Source: Adhaeribacter arboris
GTDB taxonomy: Bacteria; Bacteroidota; Bacteroidia; Cytophagales; Hymenobacteraceae
Reading direction: 5' to 3'
DNA: 64,000 bases
Assembly: GCF_003023845.1 (NCBI RefSeq)
Contig: NZ_PYFT01000001.1
Span: 4,402,001 to 4,466,000, forward strand
In this document: positions 7,547-16,958 of the stretch, in pieces
Position numbering within the stretch: position 1 is the stretch's first letter
Layout of the letters: each line of letters starts with the position of its first letter
Program-made: the position numbers and the translations under genes
The notes under the pieces: model-generated
What the model saw: only the letters and a program-made list of their open reading frames with translations
What the model was told of the DNA's origin: nothing
The model's database searches: none

Positions 7547-8923
7547 TTATCCAAATAAAGAGCTTAAAACTTCTTCGAGTTTACTAACGGCGTTTACTTT
7601 AATACCCAAACGATTTAGATTAATCCCTTTTAAATTAAACTTAGAAATATAAATTTCCTGGAAGCCTAACTTTTCCGCTTCGGTGATTCGGTTTTCAATG
7701 CGGTTTACGGCCCGTATTTCGCCACTTAAACCAACTTCAGCGGCAAAACAAGTGGTATGCGGTATGGCCAAATCTTCGAACGACGATAATATAGAAGCGC
7801 ACACGGCTAAATCAATGGCCGGATCTTCTACTTTTATGCCCCCGGCAATATTTAAAAACACGTCTTGCGCCCCTAATTTAAATCCGCCGCGTTTTTCCAG
7901 AACGGCCAGCAGCATATTTAATCGTTTAGCATCGTAGCCGGTGCTAGACCGTTGCGGGGTACCATACGTAGCCGGGCTCACGAGGCTCTGTACCTCAATG
8001 AGTAAAGGCCGATTACCTTCTAACGTAGCGCTAATAGTAATACCACTAAAATTTTCTTCGCGCTGCGAGATTAATATTTCCGAAGGATTACTTACCTGGC
8101 GCAAACCCGTACCCAGCATTTCGTAAATACCCAACTCGGAAGTAGAGCCGAAACGGTTTTTAGTGGTGCGTAAAATGCGGTAGGTCATGTGCCGGTCGCC
8201 TTCAAACTGCAGCACGGTATCTACCATGTGCTCCAGAATTTTTGGTCCGGCCAGGTTCCCTTCTTTGGTAATATGCCCAATCAGAAATACCGGGGTGCCG
8301 CTTTCTTTGGCGTATTTTAACAATTCGGCGGTACACTCCCGTACCTGCGAAATACTACCCGCGCCGCTTTCAATAAAAGCCGAATGCAGCGTTTGAATAG
8401 AATCTACAATTAATACTTCGGGTTGTAACTGCTCGATTTGTTTAAAGATATTTTGGGTAGCGGTTTCGGTTAAAATAAAACAGTTAGGATGCTGCACGCC
8501 TAAGCGCTCCGCCCGCATTTTAATTTGTTGTTCGCTTTCCTCGCCGGATATATATAATACCCGTTGGTTTTTCAGGTTTAAGGCAATTTGCAGCATCAGC
8601 GTGGATTTACCAATGCCGGGTTCACCGCCAATTAAAACCATGGACCCGGGCACAATGCCACTACCCAGCACCCGGTTTAATTCCTGGTCGTGGGTATCAA
8701 TCCGTGATTCTTCGGAATAGCTGATTTCGGCAATGGGCCGGGGTTTATTCGCAATTTGCAGCGACGAGGAAGATTTCCAGGAGGCCGGACCAGCCGCTTC
8801 TTCGCGCTGTATTACTTCTTCCACGTAGGTATTCCATTCGCCGCACGCCGGGCACCGGCCAATCCATTTCGCTGATTGCGCCCCGCAGTTTTGGCAGAAG
8901 TAAGAGGTTTTTATTTTTGCCAT
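7547..8923 (-). CDS. radA: DNA repair ATPase RadA
   Basis: A full-length 458-residue RadA (Sms). An N-terminal zinc finger has C10-x2-C13 and CPAC around residue 27. The RecA-like core has Walker A GGEPGIGKST near residue 98 and the RadA-specific KNRFG motif (TTKNRFGSTSELG). The C-terminal Lon-like domain includes LNMLLAVLEKRGG and VFLNIAGG. RadA is a hexameric helicase that drives branch migration during recombination and repair. The predicted start MAKIKTSYFC gives the expected distance to the zinc finger. It is apparently monocistronic. Confidence 0.97.
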   Translation of the reverse strand: MAKIKTSYFCQNCGAQSAKWIGRCPACGEWNTYVEEVIQREEAAGPASWKSSSSLQIANKPRPIAEISYSEESRIDTHDQELNRVLGSGIVPGSMVLIGGEPGIGKSTLMLQIALNLKNQRVLYISGEESEQQIKMRAERLGVQHPNCFILTETATQNIFKQIEQLQPEVLIVDSIQTLHSAFIESGAGSISQVRECTAELLKYAKESGTPVFLIGHITKEGNLAGPKILEHMVDTVLQFEGDRHMTYRILRTTKNRFGSTSELGIYEMLGTGLRQVSNPSEILISQREENFSGITISATLEGNRPLLIEVQSLVSPATYGTPQRSSTGYDAKRLNMLLAVLEKRGGFKLGAQDVFLNIAGGIKVEDPAIDLAVCASILSSFEDLAIPHTTCFAAEVGLSGEIRAVNRIENRITEAEKLGFQEIYISKFNLKGINLNRLGIKVNAVSKLEEVLSSLFG

Positions 8924-9191
8924 TTACTAATTTCTGAGTGAATAAAGGTAGCGGAAAACTCTGGGAATGCAGGAAAGTTAAGTGCTCCTATTCAAGTAAA
9001 TCCGTCTTTATAGAACAAAATTTTGGAGGTTTTCCGTCAAATGATTACGATAAATATAGCAGGATTTCGGGCAATTATTGCCCGAGATAAAACAGGCAGA
9101 ACTAACTCAGTTTGGTGTGACTCAAACAGCAGTAGCTCCACAAAACGGACAGAAGTTTAAATTATATGTTTAGGTAAATGGATAAAAGCTA

Positions 9192-9803
9192 CTATTTCTG
9201 GGGTGGAAATAAAGCTAAAAGAACTATCAATGGCAATACTATTAAGATGGAAATAATCAGTGCCCGCCAAATAGGTTTTGCTTCGTAAGCTCGCTGAACC
9301 CCCACGTATTTCGGCCAAAAGTAATAGTTTAAAATAAAGGCACCGGCCATGTTAAGCGCCGCCCATAAACTTAAACTGTGTTTTGCCTGGTACAAGGTTA
9401 CCGCTAAAAACATAAAAAACAGGCTGAAACCAATTACTACCCAGCTGCCTCTACGGTTGCCAATTTGCCGCAGGTTAGTAGCTAGCAACAAAGCCCCGAA
9501 TAAAAAATTGAAAATTATAGAAAAGCCTAAAATAGCGGTAGGGGAGTATAACTGAGGTAATTCTTCAGCTTCTTCCTCCGATCCGGCATTCTGGGCAATT
9601 TCTTCCAGGACGGCTTTCCTAACTGCTTGCCGCTCCGGTTCTAAAGTAGCTAATTCGGTGTCGGTAAAGGTGCGACCCCGTTTTTGTAATTCGTTAACGG
9701 CAGCCAGTACAGCGGCCGGCACATATTTCTCGTGATTATAAAAATATTCCAGTAACTCCCCCTCCGTTTTAGCCGCCATTTTATTGACGTAGTATGCATC
9801 CAT
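9192..9803 (-). CDS. Membrane protein of unknown function
   Basis: 203 residues. The N-terminal half is soluble and acidic-helical (MDAYYVNKMAAKTEGELLEY, later EEIAQNAGSEEEAEELPQ). The second half has four hydrophobic segments at about residues 90-110, 120-138, 145-160 and 182-200. The start resembles the short helical region of proteins that count or sense division of residues between membranes, but no family can be named. It has no close operon partner; the MFS gene lies 134 bases upstream. Confidence 0.7.
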   Translation of the reverse strand: MDAYYVNKMAAKTEGELLEYFYNHEKYVPAAVLAAVNELQKRGRTFTDTELATLEPERQAVRKAVLEEIAQNAGSEEEAEELPQLYSPTAILGFSIIFNFLFGALLLATNLRQIGNRRGSWVVIGFSLFFMFLAVTLYQAKHSLSLWAALNMAGAFILNYYFWPKYVGVQRAYEAKPIWRALIISILIVLPLIVLLALFPPQK

Positions 9804-9937
9804 ATACCGGATATTAAAAAATTTAAAATTCGCCGAATCTTTTTCTTAAACTGCGTACTTTTCGGCGAAATTACCGTCTATTTCTAAATAAGTACTCCGA
9901 ATAACCGTAAATGTTGCCTGATTAAAGGGAGGAGGCT

Positions 9938-11185
9938 TTAGTGCTTTTCAATAAAATCCAGATCCTTACCAAAAGTTTCGGACATACCCCAAAGCGCAAC
10001 TAAGGCAATAATAAAGGTGAGGCTCCCAACAATTAAGCCGCTTTGCATCAGACCGGCATGCGTTTTAAAATAATCAAATAACCAGATTACCGGAATTAAA
10101 CTGCCCCGCACAAAATTGGGAACCGTAGTGGCTACCGTAGCTCTAATATTAGTACCAAACTGCTCGGCCGCAATAGTGACGAATAAAGCCCAATAACCAA
10201 TTGAAAAGCCTAAAGCCATACAAACAAAATAAACAACTTCGGCGCTGGGTAAATCAACCAGCAAATATCCCAACACGCACCCGATACTTAGCAGAATAAA
10301 GCCCAACACAACTTTTCTCCGGCTCCGTAAATACTGACTAATTAAACCGGAACTTAAATCCCCTGCCGATAACCCCAGGTACGCAAACATGACGGATTTA
10401 CCCGCTTGTACCGGCTCGGCAATGCCCATTGCTACCGCAAATTCCGGCGAAAACGTAACCAGCACACCAATTACAAACCAAATGGGTAAACCAATAAGAA
10501 TGCAGCGCAGGTATTTCATGAAAGTACTACCCGAAGAAAATAATTGAAAAAAGTTGCCCCGCTTTACTTCTTGCTCCTTTACGTTCGTAAACATTCCGGA
10601 TTCAAAAACGCTGAACCGCAGCACCAGCAGCAACAAGCCCAAACCACCGCCAATGAAAAAAGCAACGCGCCAGTCGAACAAATCCGCCATAAAATAAGCC
10701 AGCACCGCCCCTAAAATTCCGACCGATGCTACCAGCGAAGTACCGTAGCCGCGTATTTCTTTCGGCAGAATTTCAGCTACTAAGGTAATGCCGGCGCCTA
10801 ATTCGCCGGCCAGGCCCACACCGGCAATAAAGCGCAGCAAAGCGTACTGGGTAACATTGGTGGCAAAACCGTTGGCAATATTGGCCAGCGAGTACAGCAA
10901 TATAGAGCCAAACAACACCGATAATCTACCCTTTTTATCCCCCAGAATGCCCCACAAGACCCCGCCTACCAACATGCCGGCCATTTGAGTATTAATGAGA
11001 AAAAAACCATCTTCGAGCAGTTGATCGCCGCTTAGTCCCATGTCTTTTAAACTGGGTACCCGCACAATGCTAAACAACAGCAAATCGTAAATATCCACGA
11101 AATAACCTAAGGCAGCTACAATTACCGGTATCTGCAACAATTGTTTTATTTTAGAAGGTTGAGTAGGAGAGGAAGTTGTTATCAT
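9938..11185 (-). CDS. MFS transporter
   Basis: 415 residues with about 12 membrane segments. The loop between segments 2 and 3 has the MFS signature variant GGVLWGILGDKKGRLSVLFGS, quoted in part as GILGDKKGR, and segment 4-5 shows RFIAGVGLAGELGAGITLVAE, quoted in part as GVGLAGELGAG. The pattern resembles the sugar/aromatic-acid symporter branch. The substrate is not certain. The neighbouring upstream gene, 60 bases away on the same strand, encodes a Tat-exported sugar-isomerase-like protein, so a sugar derivative is a reasonable guess. Confidence 0.88.
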   Translation of the reverse strand: MITTSSPTQPSKIKQLLQIPVIVAALGYFVDIYDLLLFSIVRVPSLKDMGLSGDQLLEDGFFLINTQMAGMLVGGVLWGILGDKKGRLSVLFGSILLYSLANIANGFATNVTQYALLRFIAGVGLAGELGAGITLVAEILPKEIRGYGTSLVASVGILGAVLAYFMADLFDWRVAFFIGGGLGLLLLVLRFSVFESGMFTNVKEQEVKRGNFFQLFSSGSTFMKYLRCILIGLPIWFVIGVLVTFSPEFAVAMGIAEPVQAGKSVMFAYLGLSAGDLSSGLISQYLRSRRKVVLGFILLSIGCVLGYLLVDLPSAEVVYFVCMALGFSIGYWALFVTIAAEQFGTNIRATVATTVPNFVRGSLIPVIWLFDYFKTHAGLMQSGLIVGSLTFIIALVALWGMSETFGKDLDFIEKH

Positions 11186-11202
11186 ACACTAAAAACGCGA
11201 AA

Positions 11203-11222
11203 ACCAGTCCTGCCGGGCTGGT
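11203..11222 (-). terminator. Weak hairpin between the isomerase-like and MFS genes
   Basis: accag and ctggt flank a G/C-rich centre, and on the minus strand the hairpin is followed by tttt then a gttttt run. It could partly end the upstream transcript before the MFS gene. Confidence 0.4.
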
Positions 11223-11245
11223 CTCCTTTTTAATTTATAAAACTT

Positions 11246-12106
11246 TTAAGCAAGTTGTTTCTGACAATAATCAAAGCATTTTTTTACTTCGGTTACCGTA
11301 TCAGCCCCTTTGTATTCGTACTCAATATTAGCCGGAATATTCCATTTATTATCGCGCAGTAAGGTTAATACCGCTTTAATAGGAGTATCGCCCTCCCCGA
11401 AAGGCAAGTTGGCGCCATGGTCGCGCTTGCGGTCTTTTATGTGCAGGCACAAAATTTTAGCGTGATGCTGCTTAATGTATTCTACTGCGTCAAAATTAGC
11501 GGCCGTAAAGTGACCAATATCTAAATTCATCTGCACATAATTAGATTTACTACCTTCCATACCTTTCTCAAAACTTTCGGGAGTCGAGAACTCATTCGGG
11601 TCTTCGGTGTGGTCGTGGTTGTGCATGCCCACTTTAATTTTATACTGATTGGCGTATTTACCCACCCGGGGCATAACTTTTACCGTGGAGGAACAGGTAA
11701 TGGTATCGGTACCTAAAGCTTGGGCCATTTTAAAACCTTGTTCTATTTCGGCATCCGAAAAATCTTCCCGGAACGAGTAATTAAACGCCTGAATTTTAAT
11801 TTTGGATTGGGCAAACTTCTGCTTTACCTCCTGGCAAAAGGAATTGGCTTTTGTGGTTCGCCACGTGGCAAGTTCCTCCCGCGAAAGACCTTTAGGTTCC
11901 AGGTGTCCGCTCCAGAGTTCGCAGCTTTTCAGCCCAATTTCCTGCATGGCCGTTAAAGCTTCGTCCAGCGAACGATCACGGAAGCTATAACTTTGCACCC
12001 CAATAATTACGCCCGGTTTAGCGGCCCGTAATCCACGGGGAATTAATAATCCAGTTACTCCGGCTACAGCCAAAGCAGTAAAATCCCGACGGCTTATTTT
12101 TGTCAT
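11246..12106 (-). CDS. Tat-exported sugar phosphate isomerase/epimerase-like (xylose isomerase-like TIM barrel)
   Basis: 286 residues from ATG at 12106. The N-terminus MTKISRRDFTALAVAGVTGL is a twin-arginine signal (SRRDF), so the protein is folded before export. The body is an AP endonuclease 2/xylose isomerase-like barrel: IGVQSYSFRDRS, then MHNHDHTEDP, NLDIGHFTA, CLHIKDRKRD and IEYEY, with His, Asp and Glu spaced as metal ligands. Members isomerise or epimerise sugars or inositols. An in-frame ATG at 12127 would add 7 residues before the Tat signal and is less likely. It lies upstream of, and probably shares transcription with, the MFS gene. Confidence 0.85.
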   Translation of the reverse strand: MTKISRRDFTALAVAGVTGLLIPRGLRAAKPGVIIGVQSYSFRDRSLDEALTAMQEIGLKSCELWSGHLEPKGLSREELATWRTTKANSFCQEVKQKFAQSKIKIQAFNYSFREDFSDAEIEQGFKMAQALGTDTITCSSTVKVMPRVGKYANQYKIKVGMHNHDHTEDPNEFSTPESFEKGMEGSKSNYVQMNLDIGHFTAANFDAVEYIKQHHAKILCLHIKDRKRDHGANLPFGEGDTPIKAVLTLLRDNKWNIPANIEYEYKGADTVTEVKKCFDYCQKQLA

Positions 12107-12421
12107 AAAGTATTTGGGTTTGAACAAATGAAATCATTTTTCGCCATAATTCCGCTTTTTAATTCAGATTTTTTAAGCGAGAAAAGCATCGTTAAAATTA
12201 GCTAATTAAAGGCACGTTTCCGGTACATGATCCATTTTTACAAGTCTATACTTTTCCTTTAACAGCTACTAAAATTTAATCCGGTGAATGGGTTAGCTCC
12301 ATATTTAGTTGCTTGAATTTAACTTTGTTCCACGGGAAACACTTTCTGGAAAGGCAAAAAATAAATCCTTTTTATTCAAGCAACAGTATATTAGGGTTAA
12401 ATTATTTAATCCGCTATTCTC

Positions 12422-13006
12422 ATGAAAAACTTTATCTTTCTTTTTGCCCGTCCGGTTAATTTTTTTGGCGCCGTTCTTTTAGCCTTTCTGGTTAGCTCCT
12501 GCACCCGCGAGCCGCAGCGCCTTTTATTTTCTAATCATCCAACGGAATATAAAAAAACAGCAGAACCCGTTAAAGTAGCTGGTACTACCCATGCGTCAGC
12601 TAATTCTATTACGGTCAGCGCAGCTTCCGAAGCTGCTGCCATTGCAGCGGAAAACATTGCTGCACCCGCCGAAATCAATGCAAAAACCTTAGCAACTGAA
12701 TTAACAAAATCTTCCCGCACAGTATCGGCTCCGGAAACAAAAACCATTACCCGGAAAGAAAAAATAACGGCTCTGAAAACGGCTTTTAAAGAAGTAAAAA
12801 AAGCAAAAAAAGAAATAAAACAATTAAAGAAAGCGGACACTAAAAAAGTACAGGCCGCTGGACCCGTGACCAATGATGTCGCCATTAAAATAATAGTAAT
12901 TGGTTTAATTCTGGTTCTGTTGGGCCTGGTAGTTCCGTTCTTGTATGGTTTAGGCGGCTTAGTAGTAGTAATTGGTTTAGTTTTACTATTACTGAACTAC
13001 TTATAA
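12422..13006 (+). CDS. Alanine/lysine-rich lipoprotein with C-terminal membrane hairpin
   Basis: 194 residues. A lipobox LVSSC ends a signal peptide near residue 27, so the N-terminus should be lipid-anchored. The middle is rich in Ala, Glu and Thr and then strongly basic (KKAKKEIKQLKKADTKK), suggesting a flexible or coiled segment. The C-terminus has two adjacent hydrophobic stretches (about 151-171 and 173-192). I do not recognise the family, and a lipoprotein with an additional membrane hairpin is unusual. A terminator-like hairpin lies 90 bases downstream. Confidence 0.65.
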   Translation: MKNFIFLFARPVNFFGAVLLAFLVSSCTREPQRLLFSNHPTEYKKTAEPVKVAGTTHASANSITVSAASEAAAIAAENIAAPAEINAKTLATELTKSSRTVSAPETKTITRKEKITALKTAFKEVKKAKKEIKQLKKADTKKVQAAGPVTNDVAIKIIVIGLILVLLGLVVPFLYGLGGLVVVIGLVLLLLNYL

Positions 13007-13092
13007 AGTAAAACCTTAAAACTTTGTTGATAAGAACTTAATACACTTCTATTGGCTTATGTTACTATAAACAATCAAAATTTAAATTTAAG

Positions 13093-13126
13093 AGCCCGTT
13101 TCAACTTTAACTGAATCGGGCTTTTA
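13093..13126 (+). terminator. Terminator after the lipoprotein gene
   Basis: agcccg with tttca pairs with tgaat and cgggct across an 8-base loop, followed by tttta. It fits a rho-independent terminator for the gene ending at 13006. Confidence 0.6.
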
Positions 13127-13345
13127 TATTTTGCTTGGTATTATCGGATTACTTTCTTTAAGAATACAGCGTATATTTAACTAAGAGGCTAAAACATAAT
13201 TTTTTACATTCACCACCTTTACCAGGCAAAAAGATGTAAACAGAATCTTTTCGTATCGTATTATTTTACTAGTGAGGCGTAAGGCTTTCAAAAATTATTT
13301 TTTACTTTCGAGCCGTTTTGCAGAAACTAACCTTTAAAGAAAAAT

Positions 13346-14746
13346 ATGGAATTTCGCGTAGAAAAAGATACCATGGGGCCGGTAAACGTGCCCGCCGATA
13401 AATATTGGGGCGCGCAAACCGAGCGTTCGCGCAATAATTTTAAAATTGGTCCGGAAGGCAGCATGCCCAAAGAAATTGTGTACGCGTTTGCTTACCTGAA
13501 AAAAGCCGCCGCGCACGCTAACCTGGAACTGGGCGTATTGCCGCAAGATAAATGCGATATCATCAGCCAGGTGTGCGACGAAATTTTAACCGGTCAGCAC
13601 GACCATGAATTTCCGCTGGTAATCTGGCAAACCGGCTCGGGTACGCAAAGCAACATGAACGTAAACGAGGTAATTGCCAACCGGGCGCACGTGTTACTGG
13701 GCGGTTCTTTAAACGACGAAAAAAAGCAAATCAATCCCAACGACGACGTAAATAAATCGCAGTCGTCGAACGATACTTTCCCAACTGCGATGCACATTGC
13801 AGCTTACAAGCAAGTAGCCGAAATTACTTTACCCGGTCTGCAAACCCTGCGCGATTCGCTGCAACGCAAAGTAGCGGAATTTAAAGACGTCGTAAAAACC
13901 GGCCGCACGCACTTTATGGATGCTACCCCGCTTACCCTGGGTCAGGAATTTTCGGGATACGTGCAGCAAATAGATAACAGTATGCGGGCGGTTAAAAATG
14001 CCTTGGAAGTAGTAAAAGAGTTAGCGTTGGGTGGAACCGCTGTAGGTACCGGCCTGAATACGCCGCAAGGTTACGATGTATTGGTAGCGCAAAAAATTGC
14101 CGATTTTACCGGTTATCCGTTTGTAACTGCACCTAACAAATTCGAAGCTTTAGCTGCCCACGATGCTATGGTAGAATTATCGGGCGCTTTAAAACGTACT
14201 GCCGTTTCCCTGATGAAAGTAGGAAACGATATCCGGATGCTTTCTTCGGGCCCGCGTAGCGGCATCGGCGAAATTATTATTCCGGATAACGAGCCGGGTT
14301 CCTCCATTATGCCGGGTAAAGTGAATCCCACCCAGCCGGAAGCTTTAACCATGGTTTGTGCTCAGGTAATGGGGAACGATGTAGCCGTATCGATTGGTGG
14401 CTCGATGGGTCATTTTGAATTGAACGTGTTTAAACCTTTAATTGCAGCCAATGTACTGCAATCGGCCCGGTTATTAGGCGATGCTTGCGTATCGTTTACT
14501 CAAAAATGTTCTGATGGCATCCAGGCCAACCACGAAATTATTCAGCGCCACTTAGAAAATTCGTTAATGCTGGTAACCGCCTTAAATCCGCACATTGGTT
14601 ACTACAAAGCCGCCGAAATCGCCAAAAAAGCGCACAAAGAAGGCACTACCTTGCGTCAGGCCGCTATCTCAACCGGCTACGTCACCGATGAGCAGTTTAC
14701 CGAGTGGGTGCGCCCGGAAGATATGACGGGCAGTTTGAAAGGTTAG
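13346..14746 (+). CDS. fumC: Class II fumarate hydratase
   Basis: A full-length 466-residue fumarase C, which interconverts fumarate and malate in the citric acid cycle as a tetramer without an iron-sulfur cluster. Seen: [12 protein letters not shown] near the start, [14 protein letters not shown] near residue 97, [10 protein letters not shown] with the catalytic His, and the signature [13 protein letters not shown] near residue 317. The C-terminus ends [11 protein letters not shown]. It is monocistronic, with a terminator 86 bases after the stop. A displaced copy of its last ten codons and of the terminator region is found 2.7 kb downstream. Confidence 0.98.
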   Translation: MEFRVEKDTMGPVNVPADKYWGAQTERSRNNFKIGPEGSMPKEIVYAFAYLKKAAAHANLELGVLPQDKCDIISQVCDEILTGQHDHEFPLVIWQTGSGTQSNMNVNEVIANRAHVLLGGSLNDEKKQINPNDDVNKSQSSNDTFPTAMHIAAYKQVAEITLPGLQTLRDSLQRKVAEFKDVVKTGRTHFMDATPLTLGQEFSGYVQQIDNSMRAVKNALEVVKELALGGTAVGTGLNTPQGYDVLVAQKIADFTGYPFVTAPNKFEALAAHDAMVELSGALKRTAVSLMKVGNDIRMLSSGPRSGIGEIIIPDNEPGSSIMPGKVNPTQPEALTMVCAQVMGNDVAVSIGGSMGHFELNVFKPLIAANVLQSARLLGDACVSFTQKCSDGIQANHEIIQRHLENSLMLVTALNPHIGYYKAAEIAKKAHKEGTTLRQAAISTGYVTDEQFTEWVRPEDMTGSLKG

Positions 14747-14863
14747 ACCATAGACGACAATCCATAGTCCACAGAAGAAGGATTCAGATAGACGATGGGC
14801 GATAGTCCATAGAAAAAATAGAAGTAACAATAAAAAAGCGGCCTTTATGGAGGCTGCTTTTTT
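14717..14863. repeat. fumC 3' end and terminator, repeat copy 1
   Basis: The last 30 bases of fumC, the gtccatag-rich spacer and the terminator form a unit that recurs at 17437-17547. The coding 30 bases match at 26 positions, and both units end in a hairpin built on aaaaaagcggcct. Confidence 0.65.
14832..14863. terminator. Terminator after fumC
   Basis: aaaaaagcggcct pairs with aggctgctttttt around a short loop (ttatgg), with A-runs and T-runs on the two sides, so it can serve both fumC and the converging LytTR regulator gene. Confidence 0.8.
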
Positions 14864-14930
14864 AATTACTAAAAGCTTATTTATCTAACAACGAACAACG
14901 AACAACTAACAATCAATAACCAACACCTAC

Positions 14931-15635
14931 TTACACCCCAATACTTTTCTCCACGTCTTCCCGGTAATTTCGGCCGATGGGAATCTGGTAAGTGCCTATG
15001 ACAATCCGATTCCGTTCGATGCGCTTAATGGTTTTAGTTGCTACGAGAAAGGATTTGTGCACCCGGATGAAAAGAGCTGACGGAAACATTTCCTGCACCA
15101 TTTTTATGGACCCTTTAATAACAATTTTTCCTTGTGCGGTATGAATAATCGCATAATCTTTTAGTCCTTGAATATGGGTTACCTCACTAAAGTAAAGTTT
15201 AATTTTGTTTACCCCGCTTTTTACGAAAATAAATTCCGGAGCAGGGTCCCCCGAATCCAATTGAGTGTCTTTGTTTTTAAGGGAAAGAAAGTCTTGCACC
15301 TTATCCATTGCAATGGAAAACCGCTGAAAGGAAATCGGCTTTAATAAAAAGTCAATGACTCCTAGCTCAAATCCTTCAAAAGCGTAATTACGGTAGGCGG
15401 TTGTAAAAATCGTGAGAGGCGGATCGGACAGCTTCTCCAGGAACTCAATTCCGGTTATTTCCGGCATTTCTATATCCAGTAATAATACATCCGCTTTTTG
15501 ATTTTCTAAATAATGTAAAGCCTCACGGGCTTTGCTAAATAAGGTTATGGACTGAATACCACTCATTTTTTTTAAGTAGTTCTCCAGTACTTCCAAAGCG
15601 AGCGGTTCATCATCCACCACCACCATACGTAACAT
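14931..15635 (-). CDS. LytTR-family response regulator
   Basis: 234 residues. The receiver domain (1-120) has the acidic pair D8 D9, the phospho-acceptor D54 in LLLDIEMPEITG, and the conserved T and K (FTTAY, LLKPIS). Residues about 135-230 are a LytTR DNA-binding domain: FVKSGVNKIKLYFSEV, then IHTAQGKIVIKGSIK and FIRVHKSFLV. Such regulators bind pairs of direct repeats. The sensor kinase gene ends 23 bases upstream, so the two are one operon. A possible target site lies in the intergenic region beyond the kinase. Confidence 0.95.
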   Translation of the reverse strand: MLRMVVVDDEPLALEVLENYLKKMSGIQSITLFSKAREALHYLENQKADVLLLDIEMPEITGIEFLEKLSDPPLTIFTTAYRNYAFEGFELGVIDFLLKPISFQRFSIAMDKVQDFLSLKNKDTQLDSGDPAPEFIFVKSGVNKIKLYFSEVTHIQGLKDYAIIHTAQGKIVIKGSIKMVQEMFPSALFIRVHKSFLVATKTIKRIERNRIVIGTYQIPIGRNYREDVEKSIGV

Positions 15636-15657
15636 AGCTTTTATTTCTTAATCTTAT

Positions 15658-16722
15658 TTATGCGAGTTCGATTACCAGCCTGGCCAGAAAGCTGTCTGTT
15701 TTATTTTCCAGGTTTAGGCTATGCCGCGCCGGATAGAGCAGTTCCAGACGCTTTCGTAAGTTGCCGAGCCCTATTCCGCCTTTACTTTTCCGGCTAACTG
15801 CAGGTGCTATTGCATTCTCGACCACCACCGTCAGGGTTGATTGATGCAGGTCGATATTCACGTTTAACCAGCCATTTTCATTTTGGGTGCTAAGCCCGTG
15901 TTTAGACGCATTTTCTACCAGAGGCAGCAATAGCAAGGGGGCAATTTCCTGCCCGTTGCAGTTTGCATTAATGTTCAAATGCATGGCTGAGTGGCCATTA
16001 AACCGGAGTTGTTCCAGTTCGAAGTAGTGGCGCAGATAAGCGACTTCTTTCTCCAGCAGCACCTTTTCAGCGGTACTATCATACAACATGTATTCCATCA
16101 GGTCGGCTAGCTTGAGCACCACCTCCGGAGCCATCTCGGATTTTTTAAGCGTTAGCGCATACAGGTTATTCAGGATATTAAACAAGAAATGCGGGTTGAT
16201 TTGGGCACGCAGAAAATCAACCTCCGCGTTTAATTTTTCTACCGTAATTTTCTGAATGAGGAGTTGCTGCCCGTACCAGTCCAGGCTTAATTTAAGGGCG
16301 AGCATTAAACCGAGATACCATAAGGTGCTAAAAAAATTGTAGGATAAAGTTCCCAGCAAACGGCTATCGCGTAGCGGGCCTACTACGTACCCGTACAAAT
16401 AATAATCAAACAAACTTTGCACGATTAAATACCCGAGCACGGAAAAAATAACCGCTGCAAAATAGACTCCATAACGCTTTTTTAAAAGAAACCGGGGTAA
16501 AAAGTACTGGAGGTTCAGGTAAGCAATCCCGATCAGGAGGCCCACCCGGCCGGCCACGCAGATAATAAAATAAGGCAAATTAGCTTTCTGAATCAGGTAC
16601 TTTTTCTCATAGATAAAGAATCCGGTAATCAGTACCCAATAGGCGCCATGAACCAAGGCGTATTTCAGCGAAACGCCGCGATTTGAAAACGGTAGTTTAA
16701 AGGTTCTATCCAGCAAATCCAT
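15658..16722 (-). CDS. LytS-type (His_kinase) sensor kinase
   Basis: 354 residues. Four hydrophobic segments span about residues 20-150, with no long periplasmic domain, so the signal is probably sensed within the membrane. The cytoplasmic part starts with a coiled region and the phospho-acceptor motif QINPHFLFNILNNLYAL, the signature of the LytS/YehU His_kinase family. The ATPase domain has the N-box PLVENASKHGL and a G-box GIGLGNLRKRL. It partners the LytTR regulator downstream. The small exported protein gene at 16959 is transcribed away from it. Confidence 0.95.
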   Translation of the reverse strand: MDLLDRTFKLPFSNRGVSLKYALVHGAYWVLITGFFIYEKKYLIQKANLPYFIICVAGRVGLLIGIAYLNLQYFLPRFLLKKRYGVYFAAVIFSVLGYLIVQSLFDYYLYGYVVGPLRDSRLLGTLSYNFFSTLWYLGLMLALKLSLDWYGQQLLIQKITVEKLNAEVDFLRAQINPHFLFNILNNLYALTLKKSEMAPEVVLKLADLMEYMLYDSTAEKVLLEKEVAYLRHYFELEQLRFNGHSAMHLNINANCNGQEIAPLLLLPLVENASKHGLSTQNENGWLNVNIDLHQSTLTVVVENAIAPAVSRKSKGGIGLGNLRKRLELLYPARHSLNLENKTDSFLARLVIELA

Positions 16723-16860
16723 CAGGATGGCGTAAAGAAGCGGTATGGGTACTAAGTACAGTATTGCTTTATTGTAAAAGAAACGAAAAGCAGGCAGGCC
16801 GCGAAATTAGATCGACCAACTACTTAAAAAGTAGATGAATATAAATAGAAGCAGCCAATA

Positions 16861-16891
16861 TCTACTATTTTGGTTGTTGGTCTACTATTTT
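16861..16891 (+). promoter_or_regulatory. Candidate LytTR operator: two 11-base direct repeats
   Basis: tctactatttt occurs at 16861-16871 and again at 16881-16891, 20 bases apart start to start, or about two helical turns. LytTR regulators typically bind two direct repeats on one face of DNA with a comparable spacing. The site lies 68 bases before the gene at 16959 and about 140 bases before the kinase gene, so it could control either or both. A palindrome ctacttaaaaagtag at 16820-16834 carries a related ctact core. Confidence 0.5.
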
Positions 16892-16958
16892 TTTGATTGC
16901 CAACGCTTTAGGTTAATTTAGGATAAGAAATTTAAAAATTTACTTAAAAATTAACCTT

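Noticed and set aside
9067-9085. Small palindrome tcgggcaattattgcccga behind the membrane protein gene
   Set aside because: It has no T-run on the needed strand and is too short to call a terminator.
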